A DNA stretch of 64,000 bases, taken from an archaeon (GTDB lineage: Archaea > Thermoproteota > Nitrososphaeria > Nitrososphaerales > Nitrosopumilaceae). A program made the translations under genes and the position numbers. Below are positions 1 to 7,784 of the stretch, in pieces; within the stretch, counting starts at the first letter, position 1, and the number at the start of each line of letters is the position of its first letter. Where the stretch lies: positions 1 through 64,000 of the forward strand of contig JAJRWR010000026.1 of NCBI GenBank assembly GCA_024276695.1. The letters are read 5' to 3'. The notes below the pieces were generated by a model that saw nothing but the letters and a program-made list of their open reading frames with translations, did no database searches and had not been told where the DNA came from.

Positions 1-891
1 TCAAATGTAACTGACTATCACTATATCTATCCTAGAGTAAAATTTCACACATCAGTAAAAGTAATTGCAACTGATTCAGAAGGATACAGAAATCAAATAC
101 CTGTTTCAATTGTAATGAATCCTCAATTTGAAAAAGGAGCAGAATACACTCAAGACTATATCTGCAAAAAAATACTTCATGATACACAAGATGATGGATT
201 TTCTGATATTGTACTTGATGACATGTATGTAAAAGATGTAAACAAAAAGAATGGAACAGGATATGTTAATCTAAAGACCAGTCTTACCTCTACATGGTTT
301 CCAAACTATACAGAAACATTTTTTGCAAATTCAAACTATACATTTGAAAACAATTCTACTTTTGATCAAAGCATATACGAGAATGAGCTTGACATACCAC
401 TAAACTTTGGATTGGGAGCCCTCTCGCCATATGACATTACAATTACAGCTGACAACAAATCTTATACCTTTGATACTCAAACATTCCAGTTTTACTCTAA
501 TCATTTGTTTGTTGTAAATCTTGATCAAGACAACATTCTAAATGTAACAAGAAATGAGAACAACCGCAATCTAGTTACCATTAATTATGACGAAAACTTT
601 GGTCCAATTGAGCAGGTGCTGGTTGACGGTAACGAGTATGAAAGAAGATGCAAGACTGGCTGCAGCGTGATTATCTCTTCGAACAATGAAACGGTTACTC
701 TGGAGGCCTACAACGTCTGGGGAGGAAGAGCAGCTACCTTTTTGGATTCTGTTGAATCAGAAAAAGAGGATGCCCAGTTTGATGAATCTTACATAATCTG
801 GTATGCAATATTGGGGCTCATTGCAGCCATTATTCTCTGGAGGGAATCAAAAAGAATTCTCAGATGGCTGGGATTTTCTACCTCTGACTAA
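1..891 (+). CDS. C-terminal part of a large surface/secreted membrane-anchored protein (5' partial)
   Basis: The ORF track starts this at the ATG at 115, but the same frame is open back to base 1 (SNVTDYHYIYPRVKF...), so the gene begins before the window. The visible part is rich in Asn, Thr, Tyr and Asp with beta-strand-like spacing, and the stretch before the ATG (VKVIATDSEGYRNQIPVSIV) resembles the end of a PKD/Ig-like repeat. Two Cys (RRCKTGCSV) may form a disulfide. A single membrane helix (YIIWYAILGLIAAIILW) near the C-terminus is followed by a short basic tail, so most of the protein should lie outside the cell. The exact function is unknown. A membrane-anchored adhesin or surface-layer-associated protein fits the composition. 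Confidence 0.7.
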   Translation, partial: SNVTDYHYIYPRVKFHTSVKVIATDSEGYRNQIPVSIVMNPQFEKGAEYTQDYICKKILHDTQDDGFSDIVLDDMYVKDVNKKNGTGYVNLKTSLTSTWFPNYTETFFANSNYTFENNSTFDQSIYENELDIPLNFGLGALSPYDITITADNKSYTFDTQTFQFYSNHLFVVNLDQDNILNVTRNENNRNLVTINYDENFGPIEQVLVDGNEYERRCKTGCSVIISSNNETVTLEAYNVWGGRAATFLDSVESEKEDAQFDESYIIWYAILGLIAAIILWRESKRILRWLGFSTSD

Positions 892-916
892 CGACACCTC
901 CTCCACCCCTAAATAT

Positions 917-932
917 GGTACCTATAGGAACC
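917..932. promoter_or_regulatory. 16-bp near-perfect palindrome upstream of abiE (possible operator)
   Basis: The sequence ggtacctataggaacc reads the same on both strands except at one symmetric position pair. It lies about 70 bp upstream of the abiE TATA-like box. AbiEi-family antitoxins are known to autoregulate by binding inverted repeats near their promoter, so an operator role is reasonable. It is somewhat far from the start codon and no binding data exist. A similar sequence pair (gtgaagataggata at about 961 and gtgaaagataggat at 1015) forms a direct repeat flanking the TATA box. Confidence 0.35.
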
Positions 933-985
933 TGTATATTTCATGTAACCAAAGTATCTTGTGAAGATAGGATAGTAGCATAAAA

Positions 986-993
986 TATATATA
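986..993 (+). promoter_or_regulatory. TATA box of the abiE operon
   Basis: The AT-only stretch taaaatatatataattt is centred about 25 bp upstream of the GTG at 1015. This is the spacing expected for a leaderless archaeal transcript starting at that codon. Confidence 0.5.
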
Positions 994-1014
994 ATTTGTG
1001 TATACATACTATCT

Positions 1015-1851
1015 GTGAAAGATAGGATGGTTACACAAAATATAAACCTTGGACCTCAGGAGACCCGCCTTTTGTTCAGCCTGGAAGAGAAGGGAACGAG
1101 CATCTTTACTGCAGAAGATGCCAAAAAAATACTCGGTTCAGGATCAGCCTCAGCTTGGCTGGTAATTAGCGGCCTTAAGAAAAAAGGCAGAATCAGGCAA
1201 ATCGAGAAGGGAAAATACCTGCTTGTTCCAGCAAGGGCAGGGATAGAGGGTTACTGGGCCGAAGAAGCTTGGGTCATAGTGCCTTATCTGATTGATGAGT
1301 ATTATGTTGGCTTTTGGACTGCGATGAACTTCTGGGGGATGACAGAGCAGATCCCAAATACAGTTTTTGTTGTAACGCCAAAAAGGAAAAAGAAAAGGAT
1401 CATAAAATTTGGAAATCAAAGATACGAATTTGTCACTTTATCAAGAAAAAAATTCTTTGGATTTTTAGAAGAGAAAACAGGTAAAACAACATTCAACATT
1501 TCAAGTAAAGAAAAAACAATAGTAGATGGATTGATGCATCCACAATATTGTGGAGGTATTCCTGAAGTGACTAAAGCAATGTGGAATGCAAGAAAAGATG
1601 TGGAATGGAAAAAAGTATTGGACCTTGCAGAACAGACAGGCATAAATGTTGTTTTAAGAAGGCTGGGATATCTATTAGATGTTCTTAAAATACAAAGTGA
1701 TATTTCAAAGACAATCTTGACAAACTTGAAACGATATCCGTATCAATATCTGGATCCCAATGCGCTAAAAGAGAAGATAGAATATTCAAAAGAATATGGA
1801 TTGATTATAAACTTGACAAAAAATGAGTTGCTAGGATGGAGGGGTCATTAA
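1015..1851 (+). CDS. abiEi: AbiEi-family antitoxin / transcriptional regulator (type IV toxin-antitoxin)
   Basis: This 278-aa protein has a winged-helix N-terminus (about residues 12-70, with the FTAEDAKKILG...LVISGLKKKGRIRQIEKGKYLL pattern of AbiEi regulators). Its C-terminal domain carries the family-typical KEKTIVDGLMHPQYCGG segment. In the family, AbiEi represses its own operon and antagonises the AbiEii nucleotidyltransferase toxin. The gene overlaps the next one as TAATG, so the pair is translationally coupled. I use the GTG at 1015 because a TATA box sits about 25 bp upstream; the ATG at 1027 is the alternative. Such pairs act as abortive-infection or stabilisation modules, and the neighbours here are also defence-type genes. 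Confidence 0.85.
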   Translation: MKDRMVTQNINLGPQETRLLFSLEEKGTSIFTAEDAKKILGSGSASAWLVISGLKKKGRIRQIEKGKYLLVPARAGIEGYWAEEAWVIVPYLIDEYYVGFWTAMNFWGMTEQIPNTVFVVTPKRKKKRIIKFGNQRYEFVTLSRKKFFGFLEEKTGKTTFNISSKEKTIVDGLMHPQYCGGIPEVTKAMWNARKDVEWKKVLDLAEQTGINVVLRRLGYLLDVLKIQSDISKTILTNLKRYPYQYLDPNALKEKIEYSKEYGLIINLTKNELLGWRGH

Positions 1852-2612
1852 TGGATGATGAAAAATTACGTAAACTAGCTGAGAAAGAAGATGTCCCTAT
1901 CGGAACAATAGAAAAAGATTATGCCATTACAAACATTCTCTCTTTGATATCGCGTTTTTCTAGATTGGACAAAATGGTATTCAAAGGAGGAACCGCCATC
2001 AAAAAAATTCATTTTGCTGATTTCAGGTTTTCAGAGGATATTGATTTTACGTGTTCTGAAGATATTTCTACAGACTTTGGAGCCCTATTGAATGATGGCA
2101 TTGGTGATATGGATGTTGATGTTACGGGTATAGAACAAGGAGAAACTGCAGTTGAACAAAGTCGACAGTTTATTGTAAAATACAAAGGATATAACAACTA
2201 TCCAAACAGTGTAAAGATTGATTTGAGTTTACGTGAAAGCGTTCAAGACGGCTCAAGCAATCTTGACGTCTTACATGGTTACGATGAGCTACCAAAATTC
2301 AAAATTCCTGCAATGACACTTGAAGAAATTTTGGCAGAAAAAGTGAGGGCTATAATTTATTCACCGGCTCCAAGACATCTATATGATCTGAATTTCCTTT
2401 TTGGAAAACGAATACAGCTAAAACCAGCCCTGGTAAGAGAGAAGATCAGCCTTTATGGCGACGAGTTTAGTCTAGACAGATTCAAGCAAAGTATTTCAAG
2501 AATGGAGAGACGATGGAAAACAGATTTAGAAAGACTAATGCCCCAAGAGCCACCCCAATTCAATGAGATTTCTGCAAGTGTTTTACAAAAAATATCGGAT
2601 ATAATGCAATAA
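1851..2612 (+). CDS. abiEii: AbiEii-family nucleotidyltransferase toxin
   Basis: The nucleotidyltransferase signature is clear. FKGGTAIKK followed by FRFSEDIDFT (roughly residues 42-66) gives the GG-T and DxD catalytic motifs, and EEILAEKVRAI...PAPRHLYDLNFL is the second conserved block of the AbiEii/DUF1814 family. In the family this is the toxin half of the AbiE type IV system and transfers nucleotides to an RNA target. The track start at 1836 is five codons too long. A strong Shine-Dalgarno-like ggaggg lies about 8 nt before the ATG at 1851, and that ATG overlaps the antitoxin stop. The length (253 aa) is normal and all motifs appear intact. Confidence 0.88.
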   Translation: MDDEKLRKLAEKEDVPIGTIEKDYAITNILSLISRFSRLDKMVFKGGTAIKKIHFADFRFSEDIDFTCSEDISTDFGALLNDGIGDMDVDVTGIEQGETAVEQSRQFIVKYKGYNNYPNSVKIDLSLRESVQDGSSNLDVLHGYDELPKFKIPAMTLEEILAEKVRAIIYSPAPRHLYDLNFLFGKRIQLKPALVREKISLYGDEFSLDRFKQSISRMERRWKTDLERLMPQEPPQFNEISASVLQKISDIMQ

Positions 2613-2617
2613 TATAT

Positions 2618-2878
2618 TCAAGACTCTGTTACGTTTTGATTGTCAATTATTATTGAATCTGTTTCATTAAGAAAATCAAGAAAAACTGTAAAGTTGATAA
2701 TTTGCTCATCGAGATTATCATCACCAAAGTGCTCGTTTAGAAACATTTCAAATAACTCTTCCAGATTTATTGCATCTAAATAATTGGTATCTGCAGAGCC
2801 TGAATTGTCTTCAATACTTGTTGTCATGTTTAGTTCATTACTGTCTATAATGTAATTAGCATTAGTGTTTTCATCCAT
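2618..2878 (-). CDS. hypothetical acidic protein
   Basis: The track gives 163 aa from 3109, but its N-terminal half is simply antisense to the zinc-ribbon gene at 3018-3143. An internal ATG at 2878 leaves an 86-aa, very acidic, Asn-rich protein (MDENTNANYIIDSNEL...LNEHFGDDNLDEQIINF...). No family is recognised. It would lie convergent to abiEii and divergent from the zinc-ribbon operon. An acidic DNA-mimic or inhibitor role is conceivable given the neighbourhood, but nothing shows it. Apart from this weak ORF, the roughly 400 bases between abiEii and the zinc-ribbon operon show only an A-rich, TATA-like stretch near 2937-2950. Confidence 0.3.
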   Translation of the reverse strand: MDENTNANYIIDSNELNMTTSIEDNSGSADTNYLDAINLEELFEMFLNEHFGDDNLDEQIINFTVFLDFLNETDSIIIDNQNVTES

Positions 2879-3017
2879 GATAATACCATCTTCAAAATCA
2901 TTTAGTGATTCAGAGAATTCATTTTGAAAGAAGAAATTAAAAAAATAAAAGGCGTGTAAAACAATTCGGAAAATTACAGACGCAACGAAGTTTCTATTGG
3001 AAAACAGTATCGATGTA

Positions 3018-3143
3018 ATGAGAGGATTCTGTACACGTTGCAAGGAATATCGAGGAGACAGAGAGGCGTACGGAATACATTTCTGGGATTGTTTTCCGAT
3101 GTGTGACAAGTGTAACTCGTTCGTGGTTTTAGAGGATGATTAA
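3018..3143 (+). CDS. 41-aa zinc-ribbon mini-protein (first gene of zinc-ribbon/ATPase operon)
   Basis: This small ORF is absent from the track. It encodes MRGFCTRCKEYRGDREAY...FPMCDKCNSFVVLEDD, with two CxxC knuckles typical of a single zinc ribbon. Its stop at 3143 is directly followed by the ATG of the next zinc-ribbon gene, which supports a real operon. The frame stays open upstream to about 2949, so a TTG at 2997 could add seven residues. The family is not recognised. Zinc ribbons of this size usually bind nucleic acid or a protein partner, and the partner here could be the ATPase encoded at 3541. Confidence 0.6.
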   Translation: MRGFCTRCKEYRGDREAYGIHFWDCFPMCDKCNSFVVLEDD

Positions 3144-3320
3144 ATGGAAGAAGAATTTGAAATGATCACGCTTCACTGCGGACACACGGTAAATTTCTAC
3201 AATAGTCCAGGAGTTTGTTACAAGTGCAGAAACAAGTCATGCGAAAGATGTCTGCAACTACTCGACACAGAATTGCTATGTCCGAAATGTTTCAAAGAAA
3301 AAATGGAGGTACAACAGTGA
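3144..3320 (+). CDS. 58-aa zinc-finger mini-protein (second operon gene)
   Basis: This ORF is not in the track. It encodes MEEEFEMITLHCGHTV...GVCYKCRNKSCERCLQLL...LLCPKCFKEKMEVQQ. Several CxxC or CxxxC pairs suggest one or two zinc sites. It starts immediately after the previous stop and its own TGA overlaps the GTG of the next gene, giving a tightly coupled operon. The treble-clef/ribbon layout resembles small nucleic-acid-binding or adaptor proteins, but no named family is recognised. The ORF track start at 3215 for the following gene lies inside this gene in another frame. Confidence 0.6.
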   Translation: MEEEFEMITLHCGHTVNFYNSPGVCYKCRNKSCERCLQLLDTELLCPKCFKEKMEVQQ

Positions 3321-3541
3321 AACAACTCATAAGATGTAAAGTCTGTAATTCATTAGTTATTTCAGAACACATCAACGGAGCATGCAGGATATGCAAAAAG
3401 CTGACGTGTCCTAACTGCAAAAGAGAATGCGATAAATGTCATGAAATTATTTGCATGTTTCACATAGAAACAAAAGTCGTGATGAGGCAGCAAAAGCCGA
3501 ACTTGCACAAGCTCTGCCAGTACTGTTCGGAGGTCTGGTAG
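3317..3541 (+). CDS. 74-aa Cys-rich multi-zinc mini-protein (third operon gene)
   Basis: The track ORF begins at 3215, but the operon layout points to the GTG at 3317, which overlaps the preceding stop as GTGA. The protein (VKQLIRCKVCNSLVIS...ACRICKKLTCPNCKRECDKCHEIICMFH...LCQYCSEVW) has about twelve Cys in CxxC pairs plus His residues, enough for two or three zinc sites. Its stop TAG overlaps the GTG of the ATPase gene as TAGTG. The cross-brace-like spacing recalls RING/FYVE-type or rubredoxin-like knuckles, but no family can be assigned. It is likely co-translated with the ATPase. Confidence 0.65.
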   Translation: MKQLIRCKVCNSLVISEHINGACRICKKLTCPNCKRECDKCHEIICMFHIETKVVMRQQKPNLHKLCQYCSEVW

Positions 3542-5292
3542 TGAACTGGTACTGTCTATGTGGGAATTATGTGCAAGGAAAAAGGTTCTGCCCAAGATGC
3601 AAACTAGTAAGATTTAGGCTCGAAAACAGCCCTATTTTGGACTATTGGGGCATGAAACTAGGCACTACGGCAGAAGGCATTCCTTTCAATCTTCCAAGCG
3701 ACCTTTTGACAAAACATACAATGATCTCAGGACAAACGGGTTCTGGCAAGACAAGGTTTGCAATGAATCTTGTAACAAAGGTTGAGAAATCAGGATCTAG
3801 GATTTTGATAATAGACGTCGAGGGAGAATGGAAAAACATTATCCCAGGTTTGCAAAAGGAAACAAAGTATTGCGCAGTCGGGAAAAATCTCAGAATCAAT
3901 CCGTTTGACTTGAACGACCCCGGTCTGATCAAAGAACTTCTGAGAGAAACCGTCTTCAAAGGAATTGAAAAAGAATACTCTGACCTGTCAGCCCAGATGA
4001 ATTTTGTATTGCAAGAAACAATCAACGAAAGCAGAACAATCGAAGAACTAGTCTACAACATAAAGTCATACAACAGAGAAAAACTTACCGCACTGCAAAA
4101 AACAAAGACCGCTCTTCTTGTAAGGTTGGATCCTTTTCTAAGAAGTCCGTTGAAGGAAATCTTTCTGTGCACAAAATCAAATCCAGATTTTACAACAATT
4201 GACGAGAAAAACATTATCATTGATCTTCACGAGCTAGACTCGCTTGTTGCATACAACTCTGAGCTGAGATTGATTTACAACATCATAACGATTTATTTTC
4301 TAAGAAAGATGCTGAGAAAAGAATCTACAAACAACCTGACCAACGTCTTTGTTGCAGACGAAGCGCAGTTGCTAGTTCCAAAAATACTTCACAAATTAAT
4401 TGTAACAGAGTCTTGGCCTGCGACAGAGTTTGCAACAAGACTAAGAAAAAGAGGATGCGGAATAATATTGATAACGCAATCACCGAGCAATCTGGAAAAA
4501 GACATCTTCAAAAACACCGGAACAAAGATATCATTTCGACTTCAGCACCAGGAAGACATCAAGTTGATTGCAGAGTCTGTAGGATTCATTGATCCAGTGG
4601 AGATAGAATATCTGTCAAACTATTTTGTAAAACTGCCAAACAAAAACGCGATAGTTTGCACGATAGGACACGACCCATTTCTGATAACATCTGACGATTT
4701 CCAGCCGTCTTCTCATGAACCTGAAATTCCTGATGACTTGGTAACTGAAGCAGCCGTTTTACCCGATCCTGACGAAAAATTGTTTCTAGAGACTCTAGAA
4801 ACACAGCCTTTCGTGCCTGTACGCCAAAGAAGAAAATTCCTCGGATGGAACGACAAAAAGTATGCCTCAGTCGTGGATTCATTGTTAAATCAAAAGAGGG
4901 TTGAGGTGCAGAAGGTAAAGCTGGGAAGAGGTGCGCCTATGGTTCTGTATCAAAAGCCTCGAAAGATACCGAGCGTAAGACACCAGTTCTATGTCGAATG
5001 GATCTCACAGAAATTGGAAAATTCTGGATTCAAGATTATAAAAAACCTCAAAGACGGGCCGGACATTGTGATTCCAAAAATTAATTCTGTTATCGAAGTA
5101 GAACTTGGCAGTTCAGATGTGCACTACAACATTGCACGAAATTCTAAAAAGTTTGATACGGTTGTTGTTGCATCAGACGAAAAGAAACTGTTAGAATATT
5201 TCAAACAGCAAAACAAAGCAAACAACGTTTTGTTTTTGCAAATACAATTTGTGCCGGCGTTCTTTGAAAAAATGAAAAGTAAAACTAATTGA
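3541..5292 (+). CDS. HerA/VirB4-like (DUF87) ATPase with N-terminal zinc ribbon and putative C-terminal PD-(D/E)XK nuclease domain
   Basis: This 583-aa protein starts at the GTG overlapping the previous stop; the track start at 3451 is too early. It opens with a zinc ribbon (WYCLCGNY...FCPRCK, residues 3-22). A HerA/FtsK-class motor domain follows, with Walker A GQTGSGKT at about 64-71, DVEGEW shortly after, Walker B VFVADEAQ near 273, and LITQSP as the sensor region. A winged-helix-like segment (about 410-470) precedes a C-terminal domain with GPDIVIPK...VIEVELG. Those acidic residues (about D508, E519 and E521) match the D-ExE spacing of PD-(D/E)XK-type nucleases. HerA-class motors pump DNA for end processing, conjugation or defence. 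With three zinc-ribbon partners in the same operon, a DNA-translocating nuclease of the island is likely. The exact role is unknown. Confidence 0.75.
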   Translation: MNWYCLCGNYVQGKRFCPRCKLVRFRLENSPILDYWGMKLGTTAEGIPFNLPSDLLTKHTMISGQTGSGKTRFAMNLVTKVEKSGSRILIIDVEGEWKNIIPGLQKETKYCAVGKNLRINPFDLNDPGLIKELLRETVFKGIEKEYSDLSAQMNFVLQETINESRTIEELVYNIKSYNREKLTALQKTKTALLVRLDPFLRSPLKEIFLCTKSNPDFTTIDEKNIIIDLHELDSLVAYNSELRLIYNIITIYFLRKMLRKESTNNLTNVFVADEAQLLVPKILHKLIVTESWPATEFATRLRKRGCGIILITQSPSNLEKDIFKNTGTKISFRLQHQEDIKLIAESVGFIDPVEIEYLSNYFVKLPNKNAIVCTIGHDPFLITSDDFQPSSHEPEIPDDLVTEAAVLPDPDEKLFLETLETQPFVPVRQRRKFLGWNDKKYASVVDSLLNQKRVEVQKVKLGRGAPMVLYQKPRKIPSVRHQFYVEWISQKLENSGFKIIKNLKDGPDIVIPKINSVIEVELGSSDVHYNIARNSKKFDTVVVASDEKKLLEYFKQQNKANNVLFLQIQFVPAFFEKMKSKTN

Positions 5293-5330
5293 TTGATTAA
5301 ATGGTAATGAAGTAAAACTAAATTTTATTT

Positions 5331-7289
5331 TTGTTCGAAAAGATTTGTTATGACATAATCTCAAAGCAGCCTGAATTTAATCTAGCATCAATAGAGTCCA
5401 AAATATTGGAGCAGATACAAACCAACATCCGAATCAAGAACATCGTTGCATTTGCACTAGAGGCACGAAACAACCCAATTCAGCAAAAAATCAGACTAGA
5501 TTACTTTGACAAGATTCTATTTAGTGGCAATAATTTAGAAAATGACATTTGTGAAGGACTTGGCAACAAAACTGGCATCAAAAAAGAGATTATCCTTCTT
5601 TTTTACTATGATTACATTCAATCACGAACCGATAGAAAGACCATGTACAAAAACATCAAAGACAACAACTTCGTTTTGGACCTTTCAGAGATTCTGATAG
5701 AAGATTCTGCCTCTGTTTTTAACAACATAACACCCGACCAAAAAGATCTTCTTGTAAAGTTAATGAATTCAAAAAAAGACTTTTTGTTAGATGATTTGTC
5801 TTCGTCCTTTGATTTTCACAAAAGAATAATAGAAGACATGAACAAGTTTGTTGGTTTTCTAGATGACCAAAATATAAAAAACAACCAAACAATTTCAACC
5901 GAGAATATCATAGATATCTTTCAAAATGAAAACAACAAATCTAGATTCCAATCAATGTTGTTATTGTCAAAACACATCATTGCAAATCAACAATGGAAAG
6001 TGTTAACCGAAAATGAAATGGATGCAGTTGTCTTTTCGTCACTGGTGTTGTTCTTTTCACAGTATTTTGATAGTGCAAGAGAAGAATCATGTAGAGCAGC
6101 ATCGATTCATGATTTGTCCACAAAAACACTCTATGCGTGGATGGAACAAAATGGATTTGAAAAACAATTTGGACATGGAAAGACAACTTTGAGTAAAATT
6201 TGCATGCAAGTATTTTCAGGAGAGATTACCAAATTTAATGGGCTAGTAGACTTCAAAGCAGAGTTACAAAAAGGAGTTCTTTTTGCAAGTACAAAGGAGC
6301 TTGCCGGAGTAAGATTTGATAAAATTGATTCCAAACTAGAGGACATTTCCACTGGAGAAAAATATCACAAGTTATTCAAAAGAACTCAGACTGCTCTTGC
6401 CAATGTGATGAGTACTCAAATCAGTATAGGGTTTATCGAGCATGCCCTAACGTCTCAAATGATTTCTGCATACATGATTACACGTACTGATGGTAAGGTA
6501 ATGGAAGTGATTGATAATTATATGAACAAAGCATGTGATGAATTAGCACAAATTAACAAAGATGACCGATACAAGGACATGTTAATTCTAGACAAGTCTT
6601 CAGGAGCATCAACAAGAATCGGCATAATTCCTATGAATATCAAAGAATTTGGAGACTTTACCACATTGTTTCATCATGCATTTAGACATGCAGAAAAAAA
6701 GTTTGAGAAAGACAATCCAAATAGAACAAATCTACAGTTCACATACAATATGATACGTGTCATACCCTCGGATCTGACATTTAAGCATCTAGAGATAGGA
6801 GGTGCAGAAAGCAGAGAAAACCCAGTAAAAACAATTTCTGAGTTAGTCAAGACCAGACTTGGAGTGTTAGATAGAATCAAGATTGCAGCATCAGCAAAAG
6901 AAGACAAGAGCCCAACTGTTGCATTACAAGACATCATCACAATGCTGTTTGATAAAAATACCAACATTACATCATTAGTGGGAGATTCCATTTCTGACAT
7001 TGTTTCATCGGAAAAGACATTTCAAAAGATATCTGATAACGGTGAGTTTGACAGAACACTGAAGATCCATTACAATGTTTCAGAAAACACGGAACTTGCA
7101 AAAGTCCTTTACACAAAAAATCAAAGCAACGACCAAGGAACTCTTGTAGAATTAATTGACATTGTAAGTTCTATCTTGCACAAAAATAAAATCTCAATTT
7201 CTGAAAAAGAGATCAATACATTTTGCAATTCTGTACTTGATGGAATGCTAGACATTGCAAACATACTATATTCAAGCTCATCAGACTAG
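5331..7289 (+). CDS. 652-aa protein of unknown family
   Basis: The long open frame starts at TTG 5331. A TAA at 5319 blocks any earlier start, and the first in-frame ATG is about 100 residues later. The sequence is mainly helical, without membrane segments, clear NTP-binding motifs or Cys clusters. No conserved domain is recognised. The more conserved-looking middle part includes FHHAFRHAEKKFEKDN and IPMNIKEFGDFTTLFHHAF. It follows the HerA-like operon on the same strand with a gap of about 40 bp, so it may belong to the same transcription unit. A role with the ATPase is a guess from position only. The codon usage is more AT-rich than that of the ATPase gene. Confidence 0.65.
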   Translation: MFEKICYDIISKQPEFNLASIESKILEQIQTNIRIKNIVAFALEARNNPIQQKIRLDYFDKILFSGNNLENDICEGLGNKTGIKKEIILLFYYDYIQSRTDRKTMYKNIKDNNFVLDLSEILIEDSASVFNNITPDQKDLLVKLMNSKKDFLLDDLSSSFDFHKRIIEDMNKFVGFLDDQNIKNNQTISTENIIDIFQNENNKSRFQSMLLLSKHIIANQQWKVLTENEMDAVVFSSLVLFFSQYFDSAREESCRAASIHDLSTKTLYAWMEQNGFEKQFGHGKTTLSKICMQVFSGEITKFNGLVDFKAELQKGVLFASTKELAGVRFDKIDSKLEDISTGEKYHKLFKRTQTALANVMSTQISIGFIEHALTSQMISAYMITRTDGKVMEVIDNYMNKACDELAQINKDDRYKDMLILDKSSGASTRIGIIPMNIKEFGDFTTLFHHAFRHAEKKFEKDNPNRTNLQFTYNMIRVIPSDLTFKHLEIGGAESRENPVKTISELVKTRLGVLDRIKIAASAKEDKSPTVALQDIITMLFDKNTNITSLVGDSISDIVSSEKTFQKISDNGEFDRTLKIHYNVSENTELAKVLYTKNQSNDQGTLVELIDIVSSILHKNKISISEKEINTFCNSVLDGMLDIANILYSSSSD

Positions 7290-7308
7290 GGAAAATATTT
7301 CACTATAT

Positions 7309-7524
7309 CTATAACAGTTCTAAAAATTCTTCTTTGGTAAGACCGCAATCATTTATTATTGACAAGAGCAATCCCTTTCCAAGTTCATCTTTTCGTGGAA
7401 CTGAAGACCAAAGACCTTGACCATTTTCAACTATGATGTGACTTCCTCTTTGACGTGATGGATAAAATCCCTTTTTCTTCAGCGCTCCTAGCACTTCGCG
7501 CCAACCCAAAACAGGAAGGCTCAA
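7309..7524 (-). CDS. hicA: HicA-type mRNA interferase toxin
   Basis: The 71-aa protein shows the HicA double-stranded-RNA-binding fold pattern GWREVLGALKKKGFYPSRQRGSHIIV, with the catalytic His at about residue 29. PRKDELGKGLLLSIINDCGLTKEEFLELL is the typical C-terminal helix. In the family, HicA cleaves mRNA and is neutralised by HicB. Its start codon overlaps the hicB stop by four bases, giving the order hicB-hicA on the minus strand. The motifs are intact. Confidence 0.88.
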   Translation of the reverse strand: MSLPVLGWREVLGALKKKGFYPSRQRGSHIIVENGQGLWSSVPRKDELGKGLLLSIINDCGLTKEEFLELL

Positions 7525-7718
7525 ATCGTAACGGTAACTGCTTTAGTGGTTTTTCTTTTAGAATCTAAGTATGATTTACAGATTTTTATGGCTTCTTTAG
7601 TATCTGCAATTGCTTCAGTTTTGGTATTGCCTTGACCTCTTGCTTGTGGAATTTCGATACAATAACCCACATAGAATTTACCATCCTTTTTTATATCAAT
7701 GCTGTACTTTGTTGCCAT
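7521..7718 (-). CDS. hicB: HicB-type antitoxin
   Basis: The 65-aa protein begins with the partial RNase-H-like HicB fold (YSIDIKKDGKFYVGYCIEIPQARGQGNTKTEAIADTKEAIKICKSYL). This is the usual HicB_like core without an extra DNA-binding tail. HicB neutralises HicA and normally autoregulates. It precedes hicA with a 4-bp overlap. A palindromic TATATA element about 25 bp upstream of the ATG suggests a leaderless transcript. Confidence 0.85.
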   Translation of the reverse strand: MATKYSIDIKKDGKFYVGYCIEIPQARGQGNTKTEAIADTKEAIKICKSYLDSKRKTTKAVTVTI

Positions 7719-7739
7719 ACTGAGAGATACTGTTTTTTC

Positions 7740-7747
7740 TATATAAA
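7740..7747. promoter_or_regulatory. TATA box between hicBA and the divergent unknown gene
   Basis: The sequence ctatataaaa lies about 25 bp upstream of the hicB ATG (minus strand), which is the right spacing for leaderless hicBA transcription. Because the core is palindromic, it could also serve the plus-strand gene at 7785, leaving a short leader. Confidence 0.45.
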
Positions 7748-7784
7748 ATTAGACGTTATTCGTAAGATATTTGATTTCGGTAGT

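Noticed and set aside
2878-3109. N-terminal half of the 163-aa minus-strand ORF
   Set aside because: It is the antisense of the zinc-ribbon gene at 3018-3143, and its residues (LQRVQNPLITSILFSNRN) look like a shadow frame.
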